NCBI GenBank assembly: GCA_903875445.1
Contig: CAIQWD010000085.1
Coordinates: 1-64,000 of the forward strand
Direction: 5' to 3'
Length of the DNA stretch: 64,000 nt
From: an uncultured delta proteobacterium
Lineage (GTDB): Bacteria > Desulfobacterota > Desulfobulbia > Desulfobulbales > Desulfocapsaceae
This document shows, piece by piece, positions 54,961 to 62,950 of the stretch. How positions within the stretch are numbered: the first letter of the stretch is position 1; each line of letters begins with the position of its first letter. The notes under the pieces are model-generated. The model worked only from the letters and a program-made list of their open reading frames with translations, was not told where the DNA came from and did not search any database. Both the position numbers and the translations under genes were made by a program.

Positions 54961-56055
54961 TTAGTTTTTAAATGCTTCGGCCATTTCAGCAACCGCCATG
55001 GCATATTTGCTGCTGTGGTTATATTCATTTATTGCTTGCATGTTAGGATATCCGGCGACGAAACGCATTCCCCCCCCTTCCTGTGGAGCCAGCTCCAAAC
55101 CGATGATGGAAAATTGTCCGTCTTTGGGCGGTGGTGTCAGGGTGACGTTTTGCAGTGACGTCAGTTGACGCCAATCGATACGCCCTTTCCTTCCCTCATT
55201 ATAGGTTTGGACGAGGATCTCGGAGCGCAGTTCACGGCCAAGTTCAGCATACAAGGGAGCATCGATTATCCATCCGAAACTACTCAGGTAATTAGCGATT
55301 GATGCAAAAATGTCAGGCAGTGAATGAATGAGATCAGGGTGCTTATCACCATCAAAAGCCACCGCATATTTGTTGAAGCTGGAGGGCATAAACTGAGCTT
55401 GGCCAAAGGCTCCGGCATAGGAGCCTTTGATGCTCAATGGGTCGAGGTCATTGTCACGGCAGAGGATAAGGAAATTGATCAGTTCGTTGCGATAAAATGG
55501 AGATCTTCGCGGATAGGCGGAGTAGAGGGTGTTCAGGGTCTGGAACAGGTTGAATCCCCCCTGATTAGCACCGAATCTGGTTTCAATTGCCCATATAGCC
55601 ACAATAACCTCCCTATCTACCTTGAACTTGGCTTCAATACGATCGAAGAGGAGCTGATAAAGAGCAAGGTGCTGCTTGCCGATGGCAATCACCATGGGGG
55701 TAATGAAAAGGGATCGATATTGATAGTAGGGTTTGACTTCTCCCTGTCGATCCATGAGCTGGAGAATCTTTCGATCGATGTGCAGGTCGGCAAAGAGCAG
55801 TTGAAGCTGGGATTTGGTAAAATGATATTGTTCCTGCAACTCACGGAAGAGATCCTGGTATTGTGTACCGGCAACATCGATAGGCTGGCCATCGGTAACA
55901 AGATCGGCGGCGAGTGGAGCGGAGTCAGTGCCATAGATGGTGCCAGGAAACGAGATGAGGAGTGATGCGAAAAGGAGCCCGGATAAAAAATACTGGAGGC
56001 AGCGGTCGATTAGGGATACTCCTCCGGCCAAGTGGATAAAAAAATGAGAGGTCAT
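54961..56055 (-). CDS. mltB: Lytic murein transglycosylase B-like
   Basis: This is 364 aa with a signal peptide (about residues 1-43) but no lipobox, so it may be soluble periplasmic. The SLT_2 domain has the catalytic Glu in AIWAIETRFGANQGGF (about residue 155), then AYPRRSPFYRNELINFLILC, SYAGAFGQAQFMPSSFNKYA (about 208-227) and NYLSSFGW. It is adjacent to mltA, so two cell-wall lyases are made together. The DHH gene ends two bases before it. Confidence 0.9.
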   Translation of the reverse strand: MTSHFFIHLAGGVSLIDRCLQYFLSGLLFASLLISFPGTIYGTDSAPLAADLVTDGQPIDVAGTQYQDLFRELQEQYHFTKSQLQLLFADLHIDRKILQLMDRQGEVKPYYQYRSLFITPMVIAIGKQHLALYQLLFDRIEAKFKVDREVIVAIWAIETRFGANQGGFNLFQTLNTLYSAYPRRSPFYRNELINFLILCRDNDLDPLSIKGSYAGAFGQAQFMPSSFNKYAVAFDGDKHPDLIHSLPDIFASIANYLSSFGWIIDAPLYAELGRELRSEILVQTYNEGRKGRIDWRQLTSLQNVTLTPPPKDGQFSIIGLELAPQEGGGMRFVAGYPNMQAINEYNHSSKYAMAVAEMAEAFKN

Positions 56056-56057
56056 TG

Positions 56058-57017
56058 TCAGGAGTAAAACGAGTGAAACGTGTTGAGGAAATGGTCGAGC
56101 ATATCCTTTGGCAGGCTATTGATTCCGGCTGCTGCTGCACGGCCACCACCACTAGGGTAGAGTTTGCAGAGGGTGTCGGCATGTCTCTGATCTGCAAATG
56201 GGGCTCGGATGCTGATCCGCAGTGATCCGTCCTGGTTTTCGGTAATAATGGCGTGAGCCGCAGTTGTCCGCTCTCGTGCCCGTAAATTCGAGAGGACCCC
56301 GACAATCCGGCGTGCCCATGGCGCATCCGGCAGATGGTAGACCCTGTTTTTTCCGGGTTTTCCTACTTCTTTCTCTTGCATCGCCAAGGCTATGTCTGCC
56401 TGGTATGCTGCTTGTAAGGTGCCGACCTGCGATGAATTTTCGAGATACTCGAAAGGATCGGAGTATGGTTCGATGGCCTCGTAAAGATCCCGGGGATGAA
56501 ACAGGAGATCCTCGAAGGTTAAGCCGTAGCCATTGTAATTGAACAATTCACCTAACTGACGCAACGAACCGATTTGTTGCTCACTCAGGCGAAAAGTTTT
56601 TGCCAGTTCCATAGCAGGTTCGTGGAGATTGTCGCCAAATGCCCCGCAGATAGCCCAAAGACCATGGTGGTTATGGAGAACCCTATTGACAATTAGAGAG
56701 GTACACATTGCCGGGTTGGTGTCGATATGTGTCTGCAATGCCGGGCTGTTTATCGGCGCACCGGCAAAATGATGATCAAAGTAGGTAACTCCGTTGTTCT
56801 GTTGTAAAAGTTTCTGCAGTGCAGTGCGGTTGCTGTCGAGGGAGATGTCGAACACGTCCAGGGAACAATTGTGGACATTTTCAAGTTGTGAGAGCAAACA
56901 AATATCCCTTTTAACTCCGGTCAGCAAACACCTTTCCTCCGATAACGGGTTATGCAGGCGATACTGATGGAGCGAGAAGATTCCATCGGCATCACCGTTG
57001 AAAATGTCATAGTGCAT
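56058..57017 (-). CDS. DHH-family phosphoesterase-like protein
   Basis: This is 319 aa and cytoplasmic. The N-terminal FNGDADGIFSLHQYRL (about residues 5-20) and VTYFDHHFAG (about 77-86) are the metal-binding motifs of DHH phosphoesterases (RecJ/NrnA/PDE families), with the DHH triad as DHH. A C-terminal DHHA1-like part ends with YPSGGGRAAAAGINSLP (about 290). It could hydrolyse nano-RNA or cyclic dinucleotides; the sequence does not decide. It lies 77 bp after lptD and overlaps nothing. Confidence 0.72.
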   Translation of the reverse strand: MHYDIFNGDADGIFSLHQYRLHNPLSEERCLLTGVKRDICLLSQLENVHNCSLDVFDISLDSNRTALQKLLQQNNGVTYFDHHFAGAPINSPALQTHIDTNPAMCTSLIVNRVLHNHHGLWAICGAFGDNLHEPAMELAKTFRLSEQQIGSLRQLGELFNYNGYGLTFEDLLFHPRDLYEAIEPYSDPFEYLENSSQVGTLQAAYQADIALAMQEKEVGKPGKNRVYHLPDAPWARRIVGVLSNLRARERTTAAHAIITENQDGSLRISIRAPFADQRHADTLCKLYPSGGGRAAAAGINSLPKDMLDHFLNTFHSFYS

Positions 57018-57094
57018 GGACCGGAGATCTCCTCGCCCGAAACCATTTGATGCCGCAACTACGAGCCAAGCGACGCTTTTGCACCCTGAAACCT

Positions 57095-59506
57095 TTAGTC
57101 AGAACCAAGAGGAATACCGAATGCAGAGCCGATGCCGATGTTCGCCAGGTTGAATGATACGATAAATGCGGTGTCGACGGTTGTGTGTTGGGTCAAAAAA
57201 GTCACCGACCAGCAAGGCGCCATATAGGTCAGGAAGCTGTTGGCTGTTGTTGTTGTGTCCTGTGACAAGGAATGCTCGATTTTCGCTCCGGCTATCCAAT
57301 TGTTGACGAACGGTAGAGTAGTGCGGAAGTTCGCGTTAATCTGTTTGATTTCGTCTGTGAGTGGAGTGCTCTTGGTGTCGTTCAGCTCCGTGTAGCCTAT
57401 TGCCTTGTAACTATAATCGACACCCAATCGATCTCCGCGGCTGTCCCGGTACTGACCACCAAAGGTGTGGCTGGTAAAGTTGTGGTCATAGACATCATAG
57501 GAGGATTTGTAGATAATCTTAGCAAAACGTGATGGAGACCAAGAGAGTTTTCCGTAAATAGCCGAGAACGGTTCATTCGACGGGTCTTCGTACAGATGAT
57601 ACGATTGCTGTACTAGTAGGGTCAATTTATCCCAGGGGTTTCGCTTCCCCTTATCCTGGCCGGAAAGGGATACCTTATCCTGGCCGGAAGGGGATATCGG
57701 GTTTAATGAGGTAAGCATACCATAGGTAAAGGTATTTCTTTGGGAGATCAGGTCAATATCGTCCCATTGGGGCAAATTGGTCTGATCAAGAAACGGGATA
57801 TACTCATATTTGACGAATGGTCGCACCTGATGGGTAAAACCTTCTGAAGTACTGTCTCCGGTGAAATAATCTCGTTCGAGAGTGGTTGCTGTTTCGATCT
57901 TGTAGTCCGGTAATAATCTATTTTGGGTAACATTATTATTCCACGCAGCAGTGCCATAGGTGTGAACATCATAAAAAGTGTCACGGAGGGCGACCGTCGC
58001 CAAAGTTTCCAGATATGGGCTGATAGGAATCGGAACGGAAACATCTGGGTTAAGATCGATTCGTTGTCCTCCTATACCATCCTTGCGCCAGTAGTTGACA
58101 TAGTTGGCCTTCCAATCAAAAAAGGAATAGGTTTCGCCAATAGGTACTGCGCCGGCGAAAGTGACTGAGGGTAAACTCCAAAGTTGGGTATTGAAAGTAC
58201 TGGCATTGGTGTCTATCTCATCGATTGCCACCAGATCTGCCTCCAGAGCCATGCCTTTGAAACGACGAACAGTCTTTAATGAATTCTGACGATTGATGTC
58301 GGTTTCGTTTTGGAACCCTCGGCCAAAGGTTTGTAGATAGTCGCTGTGCGTTTTACTGAAACCATTAGTACTGGAATTAAACTCGGTCAGATAATCCTGG
58401 TCGGAAACTATATCCAGATCGAGACGGGTTCGCCATGCGTCTCCAAAGGATTCGTCAGCTTTCCCCCGAATCCAGTACCTGTCAACGTTGTTATGGGTAT
58501 ATTTGGTATCTGTGAAATAGCTGGTATTTGAGGGTTCTGAGAGTGCGTCATTGAGAAAACTTGCGGAAAACAAGCCTTTGTTGGTGTCACTCGAGGCATA
58601 ACGAAATTCAGCCCCGGGCATGAAACCGCGTTTGGAATAGTATTCGGGGAAAAATGTGGCATCGGCCGAATCAGAGATATTGAGAAAGAAAGGGAGGTCG
58701 AGACCCACTCCGCTGATATTTGAAGTAGAAAAATAAGGGAAGAGGAAGCCGGTTTGGCGGGTGTTTTTTGCCGGCAAAATCATATACGGTGTGTAGAAGA
58801 TCGGCACATCCTTAATATTGAACCATGCGTTCTTCAGTACCGCATATCCACCCTTGGTGATTTCCGTATCGGCACTGGCGATGCTCCAGGGCGGGGTTTC
58901 GCCTTCCGTAAGTTTACAGGTGATCACCCAGCCATCATCAATGTGATACGTGTCGAATCCGGTTTTCTCGACTGATTTTCCTTCCAGGTGCAGAGGGGGT
59001 GCATTACGAAGGATGGTAGCATCATTAAATTTTCCGGTATCCTTGGTGAGATTGAGTGTCGCTTCCTTGGCGAAAAGTTGTTCATCATTTGTGGTTATAT
59101 GGACATTGCCTTTGGCCTTTATGGACTCAAGTTCTACATCATAGACAATCCAGTCGGCATTTATGGTGACCGTTATATGATATTCGGGAGTATTGACTTT
59201 CTCTACCTGGTTGGCACCAACTACCGGTTCTTCGACTTTTTCTTCGAGGAGCTCTGACCAGTCGGAAGCTCCTTGTTTTTGATTGGGTCTTGGAACTATT
59301 TTTTCATTTTTCTCAAGAATGACATTGCCTTGGGCGACAATGCTATTCGGGTTTTCGTAGCGGAAAATTTTGTCGGCGGAAATATTCCATTTTTCGGTAG
59401 CAACCATTTCGCCAAAAACATCTTGGGGGACGCTGTTTATCAGCTGGAAAAAGAGAAGGAAAAGCACCAGACGCAGACCGGAGATTTGAGGTAGGCGGAG
59501 GGACAC
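57095..59506 (-). CDS. lptD: LPS-assembly outer-membrane protein LptD
   Basis: This is 803 aa with GTG start at 59506 and AGGAG eight bases upstream; a signal peptide covers about residues 1-32. The N-terminal OstA/LptA-like jellyroll (WNISADKIFRYENPNSIVAQ, GNVHITTNDEQLFAKEATLN) sits in the periplasm, followed by the beta-barrel that inserts lipopolysaccharide in the outer membrane. The barrel carries DVPIFYTPYMILPAKNTRQT, a typical LptD segment. A short in-frame tandem duplication (SGQDKVSLSGQDK) lies at about residues 605-618. It depends on SurA-type chaperones; one is encoded at 31-32 kb. Confidence 0.9.
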   Translation of the reverse strand: MSLRLPQISGLRLVLFLLFFQLINSVPQDVFGEMVATEKWNISADKIFRYENPNSIVAQGNVILEKNEKIVPRPNQKQGASDWSELLEEKVEEPVVGANQVEKVNTPEYHITVTINADWIVYDVELESIKAKGNVHITTNDEQLFAKEATLNLTKDTGKFNDATILRNAPPLHLEGKSVEKTGFDTYHIDDGWVITCKLTEGETPPWSIASADTEITKGGYAVLKNAWFNIKDVPIFYTPYMILPAKNTRQTGFLFPYFSTSNISGVGLDLPFFLNISDSADATFFPEYYSKRGFMPGAEFRYASSDTNKGLFSASFLNDALSEPSNTSYFTDTKYTHNNVDRYWIRGKADESFGDAWRTRLDLDIVSDQDYLTEFNSSTNGFSKTHSDYLQTFGRGFQNETDINRQNSLKTVRRFKGMALEADLVAIDEIDTNASTFNTQLWSLPSVTFAGAVPIGETYSFFDWKANYVNYWRKDGIGGQRIDLNPDVSVPIPISPYLETLATVALRDTFYDVHTYGTAAWNNNVTQNRLLPDYKIETATTLERDYFTGDSTSEGFTHQVRPFVKYEYIPFLDQTNLPQWDDIDLISQRNTFTYGMLTSLNPISPSGQDKVSLSGQDKGKRNPWDKLTLLVQQSYHLYEDPSNEPFSAIYGKLSWSPSRFAKIIYKSSYDVYDHNFTSHTFGGQYRDSRGDRLGVDYSYKAIGYTELNDTKSTPLTDEIKQINANFRTTLPFVNNWIAGAKIEHSLSQDTTTTANSFLTYMAPCWSVTFLTQHTTVDTAFIVSFNLANIGIGSAFGIPLGSD
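57650..57696. repeat. Two-copy tandem repeat inside lptD
   Basis: CCTTATCCTGGCCGGAA begins at about 57649 and again at 57673 (24-bp period, eight codons), differing by single bases in the following GGGATA. On the protein it duplicates the stretch SGQDK. It looks like a slippage or local duplication event in a loop of the barrel; the reading frame is kept. Confidence 0.6.
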
Positions 59507-60246
59507 GATAGACTCCTGTGGAGAAATTATTGTGGCAATCGTAAAGATCTTTTGGAATTACTCGAAGTGAGTAACAACATAACAGATCCCGGTGCTCATT
59601 CATAACTGCAAAAAAGCCTGACATTGAGGGCAAAAGGCAATGCCGATCATTGAGGAGGCATTAAAATCCGGAATGTACGGTTCTCAGCGAACACTGTCAA
59701 GTTTAAAGTCATGTGTTTGATTCCTGAAGTATCAAACATCGTTCCTATATGATTAGGAAAAACATAATTCATGAGAAAACTCAAGAGGTCTAAACGGAGG
59801 AGTGGGAAGCGAAGAAAAAACCCCTGCATGTTTCTGAAACCAAATAGTATTTGTGTTTCACAGCAATTGACAGTACTAATGTTCCGGGGAAGGAGTGGAT
59901 ACCTCCCCGCTGCGATGGAATCCAGCAAGTCGGGAAATCCGAGGCCATCCGCCGGGTTGCGGAAAAGCCTGGTCGTTCCTACAATCAAAATGGAGGTATG
60001 GATTCAGTAAGTTTAAGCATTTTCAGCCTGTTACCCCTTGAATCATTTGTGGCCTGCGGTTTTATCTCCTGCAGCCTCCGGCTGAAATTGACCTTGCGGA
60101 ATGCGTGCCGGCAGATTTGGAAAACGAAAAAAGCGGTGATTATTATATTGCCGAGTCAATGAATTGGCTTGCAATGTAGATACTCACCCAAAAAAATGTT
60201 CCGGATATCTTCTGGGAAATGATGATAACGGGAGAAGAGGTTGAAT
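59507..60246. other. Unassigned 740-bp gap between lptD and the RNase gene
   Basis: Open frames up to 113 codons exist on both strands but none has a convincing product, start site or codon bias. About 59880-59910 contains a GC-rich hairpin (GGGGAAGG with ACCTCCCC), followed by further short complementary blocks up to about 59970. These could be a structured RNA, a decayed gene or mobile-element debris. No riboswitch or ncRNA consensus was recognised. Confidence 0.4.
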
Positions 60247-62481
60247 ATGGTAGAAAATAAAGATGACGATACTGAGAAAAAAGTTGTGCAGATTAAAGCA
60301 ACAACCGGTGCATGGTGGAAAAGTACAACAGCATCTGAAGCTCCTCCGGTTGCCACGGAGGCTGTTCAGTCGAAAAAAGTGCCGGCTAGGAAAAGATCCC
60401 CACGCCTAAAAGTTGCCCCTTTGAAACAATCGGAAACGAACGAACCGGTTGCATCTGTACCTGTTGCGGCAGCAATCGCCGGTAACGATCAAACAACTGG
60501 GGCAGGGTTAATACCTTCTAAACCTGCTAGGAAAAGACCTCCGAGAAAACGCCAGGGGACTAAAAACCTCAAGCCCGAAGAACGGCTTGATCGTCCCAGT
60601 GAAGAGAGCCTCGAAGCAGGAGGCGGGGAGAGTCTCGAAACAGTCGGTACAGCGACCAAAGACGAGGAAGAAAGAGGTTCACGGGATCGGCGAAAAGCAA
60701 AGAGTGGTCGTGGACGGAGAGGCAGAAGAGGTGGAAAAAAATCGGTTTTGCATGAAGAACAAAGTCTTGGGGTAGCAGACGATAGTATTGAGGGGGTTAA
60801 TAGTGAAGGTCATATCGTCTCGGATAGATTTCAGCAAGGTGATACCGATGAAGATCAGGGCGATGCCGCATACGACGAAGATGACTTGATTGATGAGGGG
60901 TTGGAAGAAGACGAACCGGAAGAAGCGGCCCATGAAGAGGTGAAGAGAGTCTGTAAGCTTTTAATCAATGCCGAAGAGCCGGAGGAGTGTCGATTGGCTC
61001 TGCTCGAAGATGGAAGGCTCGAATCCATCCATGTTTCGACAATCTCCAGAACCCAGACCAAAAATAATATCTACAAAGCCCGAATAGTGGCAATTGAGCC
61101 GAGCCTGCAGGCAGCGTTTGTCGACTACGGCACAGAAAAGAACGGGTTTCTGCCATTCAGCGAAATTCATCCCGAGTATTATAAGCAGGAACAGAGCAGC
61201 AATATACGTCATCTGGTGGAGACGCACCAGTGGAAAAAGCTCAGTATTATCGATGTGATAGAAAAGGGCCAGGAGGTTCTGGCCCAGGTGGTCAAAGAAG
61301 AGGTTGGCAAAAAAGGGGCCAACATGACCACCTATCTTTCCATTCCCGGGCGGTGTGTTGTCTTAATGCCGGGATCCGATTCTTCGGGAATCTCCAGGAG
61401 AATTTCCGGCGAGGAAAAAAGATCCCAACTGCGGGGAGCGATGAATTCCATCGATTTACCCGAGGGAATTGGTTGGATCGTTCGTACTGCAAGTGTCGAT
61501 ATTAATGAGGAAGCCCTTTCCCGAGATGTCAAATACCTTATGCATCTTTGGGATGACATTAAAGAGAAAGGGCAGGGAATGAAAGGTGTCGGGCTGGTTT
61601 ATGAAGACCAGGAGAGTATCCTCAGATTTCTCAGGGAACATTTCGATCCGTCCATTGAGGAAATTCTGGTTGATGATCGAACCGCCCTCGAACAGGTAAA
61701 AACCTTTGTCGAGATGCTGCCGGAGAAGCAGAGAAATGTAAAGGTTCGACTGCATCAAGGGGCCCGGCCAATCTTTAATCAGTACAGTGTTGAAGATCAG
61801 ATAGAGTCGATTTACCAACCCCAGGTCAGTCTGCCTTCCGGCGGTTCAATCGTAATTAATCCGACGGAGGCTTTGGTGGCCATAGACGTCAACTCCGGTT
61901 CCACCTCGAAGGGCAAAAATTTTGAAGCTTCGATTTTTCAAGCGAACATGGAGGCGGCCGCGGAACTTGCCAGGCAGCTCCGACTCAGGGATCTTGGTGG
62001 TTTGATCGTTGTCGATTTCATCGATATGCGCAATCGCAAACACATCATGGCTGTGGAAAAGAAGGTCAAAGATTCGATGAAGAAAGACAAGGCCAAGGTT
62101 GATTTCAGCCGAATATCCAAATTCGGGTTGATGCAAATTTCCCGACAAAAGCTTGGAGCTCCCATTGAGGCAGGGAATTACCGACGCTGTGAACACTGTA
62201 AGGGGCGCGGAACAGTCAGATCGGTGGAAACCCTCTCCCTCTACTATTTGCGGCGTATTCAAACCGGCGCGAGCCGAAAGGGCGTGGGGCATATCGAATG
62301 TCATTTTCCAATTGACGTGGCTTCATATCTTCTTAATAACAAACGGTCTGAACTCCACGATATGGAGAAAAGATATGAAGTCGAAATTTCCATTACCGCT
62401 CGGCCGGATATGAAACCCATGGATAACGAGTTGCTTTTTCATAAGGCGGAAAAAGAGGCAAAGGAAAAAAAACAGGCTTGA
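60247..62481 (+). CDS. rng: Ribonuclease E/G with long charged N-terminal extension
   Basis: The start is ATG 60247 with AGAGG eight bases upstream; the product is 744 aa. Residues about 1-235 are low-complexity: basic runs rich in Arg/Lys, then an acidic block (60850-60940) rich in Asp/Glu. The RNase E/G core follows: S1 domain (about 255-350), RNase H-like part, catalytic Asp residues in VAIDVNSG and LIVVDFIDM (about 540 and 580) and the zinc-link CEHCKGRG (about 650). It lacks the E. coli RNase E C-terminal scaffold; the N-terminal extension may replace it. It processes rRNA and turns over mRNA. tRNA-Arg follows 38 bp later. Confidence 0.92.
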   Translation: MVENKDDDTEKKVVQIKATTGAWWKSTTASEAPPVATEAVQSKKVPARKRSPRLKVAPLKQSETNEPVASVPVAAAIAGNDQTTGAGLIPSKPARKRPPRKRQGTKNLKPEERLDRPSEESLEAGGGESLETVGTATKDEEERGSRDRRKAKSGRGRRGRRGGKKSVLHEEQSLGVADDSIEGVNSEGHIVSDRFQQGDTDEDQGDAAYDEDDLIDEGLEEDEPEEAAHEEVKRVCKLLINAEEPEECRLALLEDGRLESIHVSTISRTQTKNNIYKARIVAIEPSLQAAFVDYGTEKNGFLPFSEIHPEYYKQEQSSNIRHLVETHQWKKLSIIDVIEKGQEVLAQVVKEEVGKKGANMTTYLSIPGRCVVLMPGSDSSGISRRISGEEKRSQLRGAMNSIDLPEGIGWIVRTASVDINEEALSRDVKYLMHLWDDIKEKGQGMKGVGLVYEDQESILRFLREHFDPSIEEILVDDRTALEQVKTFVEMLPEKQRNVKVRLHQGARPIFNQYSVEDQIESIYQPQVSLPSGGSIVINPTEALVAIDVNSGSTSKGKNFEASIFQANMEAAAELARQLRLRDLGGLIVVDFIDMRNRKHIMAVEKKVKDSMKKDKAKVDFSRISKFGLMQISRQKLGAPIEAGNYRRCEHCKGRGTVRSVETLSLYYLRRIQTGASRKGVGHIECHFPIDVASYLLNNKRSELHDMEKRYEVEISITARPDMKPMDNELLFHKAEKEAKEKKQA

Positions 62482-62519
62482 GTTAGCAATCAATCTGAGG
62501 TATATAGCAACACGTCAAA

Positions 62520-62596
62520 GCACCAGTAGCTCAGCTGGATAGAGTATCTGACTACGAATCAGGGGGTCACAGGTTCGAATCCTGTCTGGTGTACCA
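62520..62596 (+). tRNA. tRNA-Arg (anticodon ACG)
   Basis: A 77-base cloverleaf: the acceptor stem GCACCAG pairs with CTGGTGT (first pair G-U); the anticodon stem-loop CTGACTACGAATCAG gives ACG; the T arm contains GGTTCGAAT; and the 3' CCA is encoded. ACG, read as inosine after modification, is the usual tRNA for CGU/CGC/CGA. It lies just after the RNase gene and before a terminator, possibly co-transcribed. Confidence 0.95.
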
Positions 62597-62604
62597 GTAA
62601 ATTC

Positions 62605-62640
62605 AAGGAGTTAAGTTATTTTTCGCTTAACTCCTTTTTC
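62605..62640 (+). terminator. Terminator after tRNA-Arg
   Basis: AAGGAGTTAAG (62605-62615) and CTTAACTCCTT (62626-62636) form a perfect 11-base stem with a ten-base loop, followed by TTTC then TTTT. It starts eight bases after the tRNA CCA. Confidence 0.85.
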
Positions 62641-62863
62641 TTTTATTACTGTTTTTTTACTTTTTGCGTCGGAGTTGGGTAACAAATGAAATAATGGGTG
62701 AGAGCCGCAAAAAGATGAAAAGAATAATTTTGACCCGGAAATCACGGCATGTTTTCACATTCTTAAAAGACTTTCAAATAAAAATCGAATATGGTAAATT
62801 TGGGTTAAAAACTACATTTTTATCAATTGTTTCCTAGGAAAAAGAATTTTTTCGAGTTATGAT

Positions 62864-62892
62864 TTGGCAACATCATACTAAGGGCATATTTT
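62864..62892 (+). promoter_or_regulatory. Putative promoter of the outer-membrane protein gene
   Basis: TTGGCA (62864-62869) and TATTTT (62887-62892) are 17 bases apart in an AT-rich stretch, ending about 58 bases before the TTG start of the next gene. The rest of the 62641-62950 gap has no gene that I can see; it is strongly AT-rich. Confidence 0.5.
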
Positions 62893-62950
62893 ATGTATGC
62901 TGTAAACTTTTAACATCATCTATCATCTAACACGGTGAGGAGGGAGAGAA

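Noticed and set aside
59647-59988. 113-codon minus-strand frame after the lptD start
   Set aside because: No start signal, no product match and irregular composition; kept as unassigned intergenic sequence.
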